A stretch of DNA of 47,772 nucleotides from Methylobacterium sp. Leaf118 (GCF_920984675.1 NZ_CAKLBV010000033.1:1-47772); one strand, 5' to 3'; positions 27,320 through 35,903 are shown, counted from the first letter of the stretch. Notes: generated by a model not told the origin, from the sequence alone. Made by a program: numbers and translations.

Positions 27320-27340
27320 TAGTTCCGAAATCCTGAACTA
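27320..27340. promoter_or_regulatory. Operator-like inverted repeat in the ArsR/SDR gap
   Basis: TAGTTC (27320-27325) and GAACTA (27335-27340), perfect 6 bp arms with 9 bp spacing. It lies 36 bp before the regulator start and 51 bp before the SDR start, the expected place for a shared operator. Confidence 0.5.
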
Positions 27341-27391
27341 TGGGACCAGAGCCTTCGATCCGGAGGCGGCCCAGGGATGAGGTTAGCACAG

Positions 27392-28138
27392 ATGGCAAGG
27401 CTCGACGGAAAGGTCGCCGTGGTCACCGGCGCATCGAAGGGCATTGGCGCGGCCATCGCCCGAGCGCTGGCTCAGGAGGGCGCGGCGGTCGTGGTGAACT
27501 ACGCGTCGAGCCGGGCCGGCGCAGAGGCGGTGGTCGACGCGATCAGCGCGGCCGGGGGCAAGGCGGTGGCGATCCAGGGGGACGTCACGAAGGCCGCCGA
27601 GGCGCGCGGCCTGATCGAGGCGGCGGTGGCGCGGTTCGGCCGGCTCGACGTGCTCGTCAACAATTCCGGCGTCTACGAATTCGCGGCCATCGAGGAGGTG
27701 ACCGAGGAGCATTACCGGCGCCTCTTCGACGTGAATGTGCTGGGCGTCCTGCTGACCACGCAGGCGGCGGCCCGGCATCTCGGCGAGGGCGGCAGCATCG
27801 TCAATATCTCGTCGGTCGCCGCCACCCTGCCGGTTCCGACTGCTTCGGTCTATAGCGGCACCAAGGGCGCCGTGAACACCATCTCGAGCGTGCTGGCCAA
27901 CGAGCTGGCCCCCCGCAAGATCCGGGTCAACGTCGTCAGCCCGGGCTATGTGGTGACCGAGGGCACCCGGGCGGCGGGTGTCACCGGTTCCGAGATGGAG
28001 GCCGGCATGGTGGCCCAGACGCCCCTCGGCCGCGCCGGTCAGCCGGACGACATCGCCGGGGTCGTCGCCTTCTTGGCCTCCGACGACGCCCGCTGGGTGA
28101 CCGGCGAGGTCATCAACGTCGGCGGCGGCGTCCGCTAA
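27392..28138 (+). CDS. SDR-family NAD(P)-dependent oxidoreductase
   Basis: 248 residues from ATG at 27392, with GAGG upstream; an ATG at 27377 is possible. Classical SDR motifs are TGASKGIG (cofactor), NNSG (about 88-91), SSVAATLPVPTASVYSGTKGAV with the catalytic Ser and Tyr-x-x-x-Lys, and PGYVVTEG. The C-terminus is DARWVTGEVINVGGGVR. It is close to the 3-oxoacyl-ACP reductase/glucose dehydrogenase-like group; its substrate is unknown. It is divergent from the ArsR-type regulator, a common pairing where the SDR is the regulated gene. Confidence 0.92.
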   Translation: MARLDGKVAVVTGASKGIGAAIARALAQEGAAVVVNYASSRAGAEAVVDAISAAGGKAVAIQGDVTKAAEARGLIEAAVARFGRLDVLVNNSGVYEFAAIEEVTEEHYRRLFDVNVLGVLLTTQAAARHLGEGGSIVNISSVAATLPVPTASVYSGTKGAVNTISSVLANELAPRKIRVNVVSPGYVVTEGTRAAGVTGSEMEAGMVAQTPLGRAGQPDDIAGVVAFLASDDARWVTGEVINVGGGVR

Positions 28139-28701
28139 CCGGCGGGCCTCTTCGCCAAACCTTGACAAAATTCCTATCTTGTGAAAGTCTCCCGCCACTC
28201 GCCTCCCGCACGGGGGAGCGCCCCGGCGACCGAACGGGGGGCTCAGGTCGGGGGGAGGAGGCGGTGCCTGCGACGGGGGTTCGGTCCCCCCGCTCCGGGC
28301 GGCCGGTTCGGCGTCACGCCGGACTCGGATCGGGGCGCGGACAGGCGCTTGGCGCGGCCCGGGAGGAAATGCCCGGCCCGCGACCCCGATCTGGGCCGGA
28401 GGCGAGACCTGCGGCGGCGCTCACTACGGGGCGCCCGTTCGTGGAGGATGCGATTGTGGCAACCCGGGGTTCGCGCAGGCGACCCGGACACGCCTATCCG
28501 CAGGCCGGGCCCGGTCGAGAACACCGCGACGCGAAATCGGTCCGGACTCCGCGCCAGCGGGCCGGGCCGCGGGATGCCGGGGAACCGGATTTTTCTGAGA
28601 CACGATCGGTCTGCCAGGGTTTCCCGGCATTCCGCGTCTCCCCGACGGCCCCGGAGGCCCTCCCGGCGCGCATGCGCGCGGGCGACGGGACGTGCCTGCC
28701 C
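28139..28701. other. Long intergenic region, no gene identified
   Basis: 563 bp between the SDR stop and the DUF2147 gene. Frames spanning it are Arg/Pro-rich and show no protein-like composition. It holds a TTGACA at 28163 without a good -10 and an imperfect inverted repeat (ATGCCGGG near 28575 and CCCGGCAT near 28624). I see no clear function. Confidence 0.35.
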
Positions 28702-29148
28702 CTACCGCACCCGCTGCCAGGTCTGCCGCTTGCAGATCACGCTCAGCACGCAGCCCGCCACCTCGACCGTGTTCGGCCCCTTCGGGGTCAGGCTGCCCGA
28801 ATAGGTCTTGCCGTCCTTCGGGTTGTAGAGGCTGCCCTCGAAGCCGTCGCCGCTCGGGGTGTCGGCCTTCATGATCGAGACGCCGACGAGCTTGCGTCCG
28901 CGCAGGGACGGGTCGGGGTTCTGGGCGTCGACGCCGGTGCCGGCCGTCGCCGCGAAGGTGCCGCACCAGCCGGCGCCGCAACGGGCAAGGCGCACGGTCG
29001 AGCCGGGGGTCTCGGTCTGCCAGAGGCCCGCGAGGTCGAGATCCCTCTGCGCCTGGGCGCCCCCACCCGCGACGAGGAGCAGGGCGGCGGCGAGGGTTCT
29101 GCCAAGGAGCCCGCGAACGGTTCGGCGGACGGGAATGCGCGCGGCCAT
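28702..29148 (-). CDS. DUF2147 family secreted protein
   Basis: 148 residues from ATG at 29148. Signal peptide RTVRGLLGRTLAAALLLVAGGGAQAQ. The mature domain (DLAGLWQTETPGSTVRLARCGAGWCGTFAA... GRKLVGVSIMKADTPSGDGFEGSLYNPKDGKTYSGSLTPKGPNTVEVAGCVLSVICKRQTWQRV) matches the DUF2147 pattern: a beta-rich secreted domain with conserved LxGxWxT, YNPxDGKTYxG and final W. Four Cys could form two disulfides. The function is unknown. It is divergent from the rhamnose operon. Confidence 0.82.
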   Translation of the reverse strand: MAARIPVRRTVRGLLGRTLAAALLLVAGGGAQAQRDLDLAGLWQTETPGSTVRLARCGAGWCGTFAATAGTGVDAQNPDPSLRGRKLVGVSIMKADTPSGDGFEGSLYNPKDGKTYSGSLTPKGPNTVEVAGCVLSVICKRQTWQRVR

Positions 29149-29342
29149 CGGATGCGTGTCGTCTTCCACCTGAGCGCCGCCTTGCGGCGGCCGGGCCCAG
29201 CGGTAGGGTCCGGGCCATCCCGGCGCAAGGCCGGGGCGCGGTGCGATTTTTCCGGACCCGGCGTTGACTTCCCTGTCGCGAGGCGTCCCAAGCCCCGGAT
29301 CGGCCGCGCGGCGGACGGCCGAGGCGTGGCAGGAGGCGAGGC

Positions 29343-29894
29343 ATGCAGGTGGTCGAGACCGAGATCCCAGCAGTCAAGCGGGTGATCCCGAAGCGCCACG
29401 GCGACGCCCGCGGCTGGTTCTCGGAAGTCTTCCGCGCCGACATGCTGGCGAAGGCCGGCATTGCCAACGGGTTCGTCCAGGACAACCAGTCCTTCTCGGC
29501 CCCGGCCGGCACCGTCCGCGGCCTGCATTTCCAGACGGCGCCCGCCGCCCAGGCCAAGCTGATCCGGGTGCTGGCCGGCGCGATCCTGGACGTGGCCGTC
29601 GATCTCCGTTCCGAATCCCCGACCTATGGCCGCTCCGTCGCCGTGCGGCTCGATGCGGAGGGCGGCGAGCAGCTCTTCGTCCCGGCGGGCTTCGCCCACG
29701 GCTTCTGCACGCTGGAGTCGAACACGATGGTCGCCTACAAGGTCGACGCCTATTACAGCCCCGAGAACGACCGCAACCTGCGCTGGAACGACCCGGCCCT
29801 CGCCATCGCCTGGCCGGTGAGCGAGGCCGAGGCGATCCTCTCGGGGAAGGACAAGAACGCCCCGCTCCTGGCCGATCTCGGCCGGGTGTTCTGA
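29343..29894 (+). CDS. rfbC: dTDP-4-dehydrorhamnose 3,5-epimerase
   Basis: 183 residues, normal for RmlC/RfbC. Motifs include DARGWFSEVF, FVQDNQSFSAPAGTVRGLHFQ with the catalytic His in RGLHFQ, DVAVDLRSESPTYGRS and FVPAGFAHGFCTLE, typical of the cupin-fold epimerase. It converts dTDP-4-keto-6-deoxyglucose to dTDP-4-keto-rhamnose, the second-to-last step toward dTDP-L-rhamnose. First gene of a four-gene operon (rfbC-rfbB-rfbD-rfbA), with 41 bp to rfbB. Start ATG at 29343 has GGAGGCGAGGC just upstream. Confidence 0.95.
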   Translation: MQVVETEIPAVKRVIPKRHGDARGWFSEVFRADMLAKAGIANGFVQDNQSFSAPAGTVRGLHFQTAPAAQAKLIRVLAGAILDVAVDLRSESPTYGRSVAVRLDAEGGEQLFVPAGFAHGFCTLESNTMVAYKVDAYYSPENDRNLRWNDPALAIAWPVSEAEAILSGKDKNAPLLADLGRVF

Positions 29895-29935
29895 GCGACG
29901 CCTCCCCCGAACCGGACCGACGGAGACCTTTCGCG

Positions 29936-30994
29936 ATGCGCATTCTGGTGACGGGCGGCTGCGGCTTCATCGGCTCCGCGCTGGTGCTGCATCTCGTGCG
30001 GGACCTCGGCCACGAGGTCCTCACCCTCGACGCGCTGACCTACGCGGCCAACCCGCTCTCCCTTGGGTCTCTCAAGGACGACAGGCGCCACCGGCTGGAA
30101 CACGCGGATATCTGCGATCCGGCCCGGGTCCATGCCCTCTACGCCGCCTTCGCTCCCGAGGCGGTGATGCACCTGGCCGCCGAGAGTCATGTCGACCGCT
30201 CGATCACCGATCCGGGCGCCTTCGTGCGCACCAACGTGATCGGCACCCAGGTGATGCTCGACGGGGCCCGCACCCATTGGGAGGGCCTGGCCGAGGACGC
30301 GCGCAGAACCTTCCGCTTCCTCCACGTCTCCACCGACGAGGTCTACGGCTCGCTGCCGCCGGACGGGTTCTTCACCGAGGCCAGCCGCTACGATCCGCGC
30401 TCGCCCTACTCGGCCTCGAAGGCGGCCTCCGACCATCTGGCCCGCGCCTGGCACGAGACCTACGGCCTGCCGGTGCTGGTGACGAACTGCTCCAACAATT
30501 ACGGGCCGCGTCACTTCCCGGAAAAGCTGATCCCGCTCATGATCCTCGCCGCATTGGAGGGCAGGAACCTCCCGGTCTACGGCGACGGGATGAACGAGCG
30601 GGACTGGATCCATGTCGAGGACCACGCAAGCGGCCTCGTCGCGGTGCTGGAGCGGGGCCGGATCGGCGACACCTACCTGCTTGGCGGGCGCGCCGTGCGC
30701 AACAACCTCGCGGTGGTGAAGGCTCTCTGCGCGGCCTTCGACCGGGTCCGGCCCGAGAACGGTCCGCATGAGCGCCTGATCACCTTCGTGCCCGACCGGC
30801 CGGGCCACGACCGGCGCTACGCCATCGACCCGTCCAAGGCCGAGCGCGAGGTCGGCTGGGCACCGACCCGGGTGTTCGAGGAGGCGCTAGTCGAGACCGT
30901 GCAATGGTATCTCGACAACGAGGCGTGGTGGCGGCCGATCCGCGACGGCCGCTACGCGGGCGAACGCCTCGGCCTCGCCCCGGCGAAGGCCTGA
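29936..30994 (+). CDS. rfbB: dTDP-glucose 4,6-dehydratase
   Basis: 352 residues. The Rossmann motif VTGGCGFIGSALV is at the N-terminus; then AAESHVDRSI, HVSTDEVYGSLPP, and the catalytic YSASKAASDH (Tyr-x-x-x-Lys). TNCSNNYGPRHFPEKLIPLMI and DWIHVEDHASGL are diagnostic of RmlB. It turns dTDP-glucose into dTDP-4-keto-6-deoxyglucose with tightly bound NAD. ATG at 29936 has GGAGACC upstream. Only two bases separate its stop from the rfbD start. Confidence 0.96.
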   Translation: MRILVTGGCGFIGSALVLHLVRDLGHEVLTLDALTYAANPLSLGSLKDDRRHRLEHADICDPARVHALYAAFAPEAVMHLAAESHVDRSITDPGAFVRTNVIGTQVMLDGARTHWEGLAEDARRTFRFLHVSTDEVYGSLPPDGFFTEASRYDPRSPYSASKAASDHLARAWHETYGLPVLVTNCSNNYGPRHFPEKLIPLMILAALEGRNLPVYGDGMNERDWIHVEDHASGLVAVLERGRIGDTYLLGGRAVRNNLAVVKALCAAFDRVRPENGPHERLITFVPDRPGHDRRYAIDPSKAEREVGWAPTRVFEEALVETVQWYLDNEAWWRPIRDGRYAGERLGLAPAKA

Positions 30995-30996
30995 CC

Positions 30997-31902
30997 ATGG
31001 AGATTCTCGTTCTCGGCGGCTCCGGCCAGGTCGGCACGGAATTGCAGGCCCTGGCTTGGCCCGCGGGCGTGCGGGTTCACGCCCCCGACCGCGCCCAGCT
31101 CGACATCACCGACGCGACGGCGGTGGCCGCCGCCCTCGACGCCCGCGCCTATGCGGCGGTCATCAACCCCGCCGCCTATACGGCGGTGGACACCGCCGAG
31201 CGCGAGGTCGCCGAAGCGTGGCGCCTCAACGCGCTCGCGCCCGCGATCCTGGCCGCCGAGACGCGACGCCGGAACATTCCGCTGGTCCACGTCTCGACGG
31301 ATTACGTGTTCGACGGCACCGGCGCAGACTTCTACGAGCCGGACGCGCCGGTGAATCCGACGAGCGTCTACGGCGCCAGCAAGGCCGCGGGCGAGATGGC
31401 GGTGCGCACCGCTCATCCGCGCCATGCGATCCTGCGCACCGCCTGGGTGGTCAGCCCGCACCGGGGCAATTTCGTCAAGACGATGCTGCGGCTCGCCAAC
31501 GAGCGCGACCGGCTCACGGTGGTGGACGACCAGCACGGCTGCCCGACCTCCGCCGCCGACCTCGCGGCGGCGCTCGCCACGGTGGCCCTGCGGCTCGCCC
31601 AAGACGACGCCGCGCCCACCGGCACGTTCCACTTCGTCAATGACGGGGCGACCACGTGGTGCGGCTTCGCCCGCGCCATCGTCGAGGGTGCGGGCCGGCG
31701 CGGCGGGCGGACGGTGCCCGTGGAGGGCATCCCCACCCACGCCTACCCGACGCCCGCCCGGCGCCCGGCCAATTCCCGCCTCTCGACGGCGAGCCTGACG
31801 CAGGCCTACGGGATCGCGCCGCGCCCCTGGAGCGCGGCCCTCGACGACATCCTCGACCGGCTGGTCGGGCCCGCCCACGGAACGCAAGGGTTCATGCGAT
31901 GA
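30997..31902 (+). CDS. rfbD: dTDP-4-dehydrorhamnose reductase
   Basis: 301 residues. Motifs: LGGSGQVGTELQAL (NADPH binding), AVINPAAYTAVDTAE, HVSTDYVFDGTGADFYEPDAPVNP, YGASKAAGE (catalytic Tyr-x-x-x-Lys) and LRTAWVVSPHRGNFVKTML. It reduces dTDP-4-keto-rhamnose to dTDP-L-rhamnose, the last step. Its stop overlaps the rfbA start in ATGA (31899-31902), coupling translation. Confidence 0.95.
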   Translation: MEILVLGGSGQVGTELQALAWPAGVRVHAPDRAQLDITDATAVAAALDARAYAAVINPAAYTAVDTAEREVAEAWRLNALAPAILAAETRRRNIPLVHVSTDYVFDGTGADFYEPDAPVNPTSVYGASKAAGEMAVRTAHPRHAILRTAWVVSPHRGNFVKTMLRLANERDRLTVVDDQHGCPTSAADLAAALATVALRLAQDDAAPTGTFHFVNDGATTWCGFARAIVEGAGRRGGRTVPVEGIPTHAYPTPARRPANSRLSTASLTQAYGIAPRPWSAALDDILDRLVGPAHGTQGFMR

Positions 31903-32789
31903 AGGGCATCGTGCTCGCCGGCGGCTCCGGCACAAGGCTCCATCCGGCCACGCTCGCGATCAACAAGCAGCTGCTGCCGGTCTACGACAAGCCGATGATC
32001 TACTATCCGATCTCGGTCTTGATGCTGGCCGGCATCCGCGAAATCCTGATCATCTCCAGCCCCGAACATCTCGGCAACTACCAGCGCCTGCTCGGCACCG
32101 GCGAGCCGTTCGGCCTCACCTTCGTCTACGCGGTGCAGCCGCGGCCCGAGGGACTGGCCCAGGCTTTCGTCATCGGCCGCGACTTCGTCGGCACCGATTC
32201 GGTCGCCCTCGTGCTCGGCGACAACCTGTTCTTCGGCAACGGCATGAGCGCCCTGCTCGGCAAGGCCCGCGCCCGCACCGGCGGCGCGACCGTGTTCGCC
32301 TACCATGTCGACCATCCGGAGGCCTACGGCGTCGTCACCCTCGACGACGACGGCCGACCGGTCCATCTCGTCGAGAAGCCCAAGACCCCGGAGAGCCCCT
32401 GGGCGGTCACAGGGCTCTACTTCTACGACAATCAGGTGCTCGACATCGCCGCCGCGGTGACACCCTCGGAGCGGGGCGAACTCGAGATCACGAGCGTCAA
32501 TCAGGCCTATCTGGACCGCGGACAGCTCCATGTGGAGCGGATGAGCCGCGGCTATGCGTGGCTCGACACCGGCACCCATGACAGCCTGCTGGAGGCGGGG
32601 GAGTTCGTGCGCGTCCTCCAGCGCCGGCAGGGGCTTCAGGTCGCCTGCCTGGAGGAGATCGCCTATCTGAAGGGCTTCATCGGCCGGGAGCAGCTCCTGG
32701 CCCGGGGCGAGCTGTTCGCCAAGACCCAGTACGGCCAAAATCTGCTGCGGCTCGCCCGCGAGGGGCGGCGGGTCGATCAGGCGTTCTGA
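31899..32789 (+). CDS. rfbA: Glucose-1-phosphate thymidylyltransferase
   Basis: 296 residues. The N-terminal nucleotidyltransferase signature reads MKGIVLAGGSGTRLHPAT then KQLLPVYDKPMIYYPISVLMLAGI, diagnostic of RmlA. Others are GDNLFFGNG, EKPKTPESPWAVTGLYFYD and AWLDTGTHDSLLEAGEFV. It makes dTDP-glucose from glucose-1-phosphate and dTTP, the entry step and feedback-regulated enzyme of the pathway. Last gene of the operon. Rhamnose made here would feed LPS or exopolysaccharide, but no glycosyltransferase lies in the window. Confidence 0.96.
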   Translation: MKGIVLAGGSGTRLHPATLAINKQLLPVYDKPMIYYPISVLMLAGIREILIISSPEHLGNYQRLLGTGEPFGLTFVYAVQPRPEGLAQAFVIGRDFVGTDSVALVLGDNLFFGNGMSALLGKARARTGGATVFAYHVDHPEAYGVVTLDDDGRPVHLVEKPKTPESPWAVTGLYFYDNQVLDIAAAVTPSERGELEITSVNQAYLDRGQLHVERMSRGYAWLDTGTHDSLLEAGEFVRVLQRRQGLQVACLEEIAYLKGFIGREQLLARGELFAKTQYGQNLLRLAREGRRVDQAF

Positions 32790-32796
32790 CGAGCCG

Positions 32797-33426
32797 TCAG
32801 CGCCCACCCTGGGCCAGCACGGCCCCGGTATAGGTCTCGGCCACCTCGCAGAACGGCACGCCGCCCGTGGAGAGCACCGCCTCCACGGCGAAGAGCGGCG
32901 CGTCGGGGCCCGGCGCGGTCCCCTCCCCCGGCCGCCACAGCATCCGCAGGGACAGGTTGCGCCGGCTCGGCTTCAGCGGGCGCACCACGGTGCCGAACGG
33001 CGCCTGCGTGGCGTCCAGCGCGGTGTTCATCTCCGGCGTCAGCCGGCCCGGGACGTACCAGTTGTCCGCCTCCGACAGGACGTGGCCGCCGCAGGTGAGC
33101 CGCACCCGGCGATAGCGCACGGCCTCATCCGGACCGACCGCGAGACGCTCGCGCTGGGTCGGGCTCGGAAGCTTGTCGATGCCGGGCACCCGCACGGCGA
33201 CGATCCTGGGATCGGTGGCCAGCCCACGTTCGGCGCACCAAGCCTCCAGCACGGCGGTGGCGCTCGGGGCAGCCAGCAGGCGAGCGCTCAGGGTTTCGAT
33301 CACGGCGCGCGCCCCGGCCTCGTCCTGCGTCTTGTCCTGGGTCTCATGCGCCCGGGTCTCGGCGGGCGGCGTCATGGCACCGGCCGTCGCGAGTCCCACC
33401 ATCAGAATCCGAGTCGCCGCATCCAT
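32797..33426 (-). CDS. Exported UbiC/chorismate-lyase-like protein
   Basis: 209 residues from ATG at 33426. The N-terminus has signal-peptide character (MDAATRILMVGLATAGAMTPPAETRA). The remainder resembles the chorismate lyase/UTRA fold: VLEAWCAERGL, EAVRYRRVRLTCGGHVLSEADNWYVPGRLTPEMNTAL and FGTVVRPLKPSRRNLSLRMLW, where the SEADNWYVP block recalls the UbiC-like signature. The assignment is from pattern memory and moderate. If exported, it cannot be the ubiquinone-pathway lyase and its role is unknown. Its stop lies 7 bp from the convergent rfbA stop, and tRNA-Ala lies upstream. Confidence 0.6.
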   Translation of the reverse strand: MDAATRILMVGLATAGAMTPPAETRAHETQDKTQDEAGARAVIETLSARLLAAPSATAVLEAWCAERGLATDPRIVAVRVPGIDKLPSPTQRERLAVGPDEAVRYRRVRLTCGGHVLSEADNWYVPGRLTPEMNTALDATQAPFGTVVRPLKPSRRNLSLRMLWRPGEGTAPGPDAPLFAVEAVLSTGGVPFCEVAETYTGAVLAQGGR

Positions 33427-33496
33427 CGTGCAGCGCAATACGTCGCCGGGCCGCAAAGGTCCATCGCTCCGGGCGGATCGGCCGCAGAGACGAAGA

Positions 33497-33514
33497 AGCC
33501 GCCCGGAGGCGGCT
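33497..33514 (-). terminator. tRNA-Ala terminator
   Basis: AGCCGCC (33497-33503), loop CGGA, GGCGGCT (33508-33514), read leftward and followed by TCTTCGTC. It sits 27 bp beyond the tRNA 3' end. Confidence 0.6.
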
Positions 33515-33541
33515 GTCTGCGAAGAACGGTGAAGAGAAGGA

Positions 33542-33617
33542 TGGTGGAGCCTAACGGGATCGAACCGATGACCTCTTCCATGCCATGGAAGCGCTCTCCC
33601 AGCTGAGCTAAGGCCCC
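33542..33617 (-). tRNA. tRNA-Ala (anticodon GGC)
   Basis: A 76 nt cloverleaf on the leftward strand, with the 5' G at 33617 and the encoded CCA at 33542-33544. The acceptor stem GGGGCCT pairs with AGGCTCC and includes the G3-U70 wobble pair that is the alanine identity element. The D arm is GCTCAGCTGGGAGAGC. The anticodon stem CTTCC/GGAAG holds the loop ATGGCAT with anticodon GGC. The T arm has GGTTCGATCC. Discriminator A73. A promoter and a terminator flank it, so it is a single-gene unit. alaS, which charges it, is also in the window. Confidence 0.95.
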
Positions 33618-33691
33618 AACCTATCTCGCCGCGACCGCTGGAGGTCTCGGCGGTGTCTCGCTCCGGGCGCTGCCCGTTGCCGACGGCCGGT

Positions 33692-33720
33692 TCTATAAGC
33701 GGAGGATCGGCGGGACTCAA
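33692..33720 (-). promoter_or_regulatory. Promoter of tRNA-Ala
   Basis: Read leftward: -35 TTGAGT (33720-33715), a 17 bp spacer, -10 TATAGA (33697-33692). Transcription would start near 33685, giving a leader of about 68 nt before the tRNA. Confidence 0.65.
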
Positions 33721-34070
33721 CCCCCTTCGTGCGGGCGCGGTCCGCTTTTTTGCCGCCTCGGGATCGTCGGGAACGATCCCCCGCCCCACCCGTGGCATCG
33801 CCGCGGGCGAGGATGCCCGGTAGCGCCGATCCCGGTCGTCGGCGCTCCCCTCGGGCCCAGGCTTCGCGTGGCGATCGGGAGCCCGTGCGAGGGCGGCGGC
33901 CGGCTCGCAGACGAATCTTTGCGAGTGTGACCCTTGTCCCCGCACATTGGCCCCGATCCCTGCCCACTGCACCGACCGCCGGCGGGGCTTGCAATCCCCC
34001 ACCGGGCACCTGAGGGGCCGACATGTCCGAAAGGCGCAGGCCCGGTGATCGGACGGCCAGCGAATGGCGC
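33721..34070. other. Intergenic stretch between tRNA-Ala promoter and ABC exporter
   Basis: About 350 bp with no convincing coding frame. A weak hairpin, GCGGGC-GCG-GTCCGC, followed by TTTTTT at 33731-33751 could end a rightward transcript, but no rightward gene precedes it closely. Confidence 0.3.
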
Positions 34071-35903
34071 TCAGCTGCCGCTCTCCGCCAGCTCCGGAAT
34101 CACCTGAGCGGGCGGGCCCGACAGGGTGATGCGGCCGGCCTCGACGACATGGACCATGTCGGCGCGGCGCAGGGACGAAAGGCGGTGGGCGATCATGATG
34201 ATCGTGCGCGTGCCGGCCAGCGCCCCGAGGGCGCCCATGACCGCGGCCTCGGTCTCGCCGTCCAGCGCCGAGGTCGCCTCGTCGAACACGATGACGTCGG
34301 GGTCGTGATACAGCGCCCGGGCGATGCCGACGCGCTGGCGCTGGCCGCCGCTGAGCCGGGCGCCCCGCTCGCCGACGCCGGTGCGGTAGCCTTCGGGCAG
34401 GGCCGCGACGACCTCGTGGAGGCCGGCAAGGCGGGCGGCGCGCTCCACCGCCGCGGAATCGATCCGCTCCGCCGGGAGGCCGAGGGCGATGTTCTCGGCG
34501 ACGGTGCCGTCGATCAGGAAGACGTCCTGCGGCACGTAGCCGATCCGGTTCTGCCAGGCCGGCAGGCTGTCGGCGTCGAGGGCGCGGTCGTCGATCAGGA
34601 TGCGCCCCTGCATCGGCGTCAGGATGCCGAGGATCAGGCCGACCAGGGTCGACTTGCCCGAGCCGGTGCGGCCGACGAGGCCGATCGTGGTGTGGGCCGG
34701 GATCACCAGGTCGATGCCCTGAAGGGTCGGGCGGCCGGGCTCGTAGTCGAAGCCGACCCCCTCCAGCCGAATCTCCCGCGCGAAGGGCAGGCGTTCCGTG
34801 CTGCGCGGAACGGGCGTGCGCTCGCCCTCCAGGGCATCGACGATGAGGCGCACCCCGGCGAGGTGGAAGCGCAGCTGCGAGACCGACGTGAAGATGTTCT
34901 GGAAGGCCGGCAGCATGCGGTAGCCCGCGAAGGCGAACAGGCCGAGCAGGGGCAGCATCCCGGCGGTGTCGAGCCCCTGCGTCAGGGCGAAGAGCACCAC
35001 CGCGATCACGCCGCCGAAGGCGAGCGCCTCGATGACGAAGCGCGGCAGCTGCCCGGTCAGCAGGCTGTCGGACATGGCCCGGGCGTAGCTTCGGCCCGGT
35101 GCGTCGAAGCTCGCCGCGAAGGTCTCCGCCCGCCCGTAGAGCTTGAGTTCGGTCAGGGCTCCCAGGGTCTCCTGCACGACGCGAAAGCGGCCCTCGTTGT
35201 CGGAGACCGCCCGGGCGCCGAGCCGGGCGAGGCGGGCGCGGGCGAAGAGGTAGATGGCGACGTAGAGGCTGCCGAAGCCGCCGCCCAGGATCAGCGCCAG
35301 CCGCGGCTGGTAGACGACGAGGAACCCCACCACCGCCAGCGCCGAGGTGGACCGGCCCGCCATCACCAAAGCCGGCGTCAGCACGCCGAGGACGAGGCGG
35401 TCGGTCTCGGAGAGCACGTTCTTCGCGAGCTCCGCGCTGTTGGCCCGGGCGAAGAACAGCCGCTCCCGATCGACGTAGCGGGCCAGCAGGCGCCGGGCGA
35501 AGTCGTAGCCGACGAGGTGGGAGAACAGCAGCTGCGCGAAGGCCAGGCCGGCATTGACCACGCTGGTGAGCAGGATGGCGCCGAGCGCCGCGAGGCCGGT
35601 CGCGAGCAGGAAGCTGCGATCGTCCGTCAGCCCGAGGGCATCGCGCAGCGTCGCGAGCATGGGTAGGCGCGTGGCCGCCCCCGGATCGCCGACAAGCGTC
35701 AGGAACGGCAGGACCGAGGCCACGCCGACGACTTCGAGCAGCGCAGCGAGCCCCAGCCCGGCGCAGAGCCATGCCAGCCGGCTCCGGTCACGCGGGCGCA
35801 TCACCCGCAGGAGATCGAGGAGGGTCCTCAAACGGTCACCGGTGCGAGGACCGGGAGAGCCGTTCCGGCCCGGCCCCCGGGCGGCGGCGGGACACGGGCC
35901 CAT
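34071..35903 (-). CDS. ABC transporter, type I exporter half-unit (MsbA-like)
   Basis: 610 residues from ATG at 35903; a TTG at 35831 or an ATG at 35801 could be the true start, since the first ~25 residues are low-complexity. The N-terminal half has about six membrane spans (first two about 40-62 and 90-115). The C-terminal nucleotide-binding domain has Walker A GRTGSGKST (Lys417), the signature LSGGQRQRVGIARAL (Leu517), Walker B VIVFDEATSALDG and H-loop MIAHRLSSL. One fused polypeptide should dimerise to export a lipid, polysaccharide precursor or peptide. Similar genes sit in polysaccharide loci, and the rhamnose operon is close, but the link is inferred. Confidence 0.9.
   Translation of the reverse strand: MGPCPAAARGPGRNGSPGPRTGDRLRTLLDLLRVMRPRDRSRLAWLCAGLGLAALLEVVGVASVLPFLTLVGDPGAATRLPMLATLRDALGLTDDRSFLLATGLAALGAILLTSVVNAGLAFAQLLFSHLVGYDFARRLLARYVDRERLFFARANSAELAKNVLSETDRLVLGVLTPALVMAGRSTSALAVVGFLVVYQPRLALILGGGFGSLYVAIYLFARARLARLGARAVSDNEGRFRVVQETLGALTELKLYGRAETFAASFDAPGRSYARAMSDSLLTGQLPRFVIEALAFGGVIAVVLFALTQGLDTAGMLPLLGLFAFAGYRMLPAFQNIFTSVSQLRFHLAGVRLIVDALEGERTPVPRSTERLPFAREIRLEGVGFDYEPGRPTLQGIDLVIPAHTTIGLVGRTGSGKSTLVGLILGILTPMQGRILIDDRALDADSLPAWQNRIGYVPQDVFLIDGTVAENIALGLPAERIDSAAVERAARLAGLHEVVAALPEGYRTGVGERGARLSGGQRQRVGIARALYHDPDVIVFDEATSALDGETEAAVMGALGALAGTRTIIMIAHRLSSLRRADMVHVVEAGRITLSGPPAQVIPELAESGS

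Noticed and set aside
28181..28804. 207-codon rightward frame after the SDR gene, with TTGACA at 28163
   Set aside because: Arg/Pro-rich composition without motifs, overlaps the DUF2147 gene, and no -10 element at proper spacing follows the TTGACA.
33731..33751. GC hairpin followed by TTTTTT, rightward
   Set aside because: Stem is short with a G-U pair and no rightward gene precedes it within several hundred bases; kept only as a note in the intergenic entry.
33427..35772. N-terminal 780 codons of a long leftward frame ending at 32797
   Set aside because: This part is an out-of-frame shadow of the ABC exporter and of the tRNA; only the last 209 codons (32797-33426) have real protein character and are annotated.
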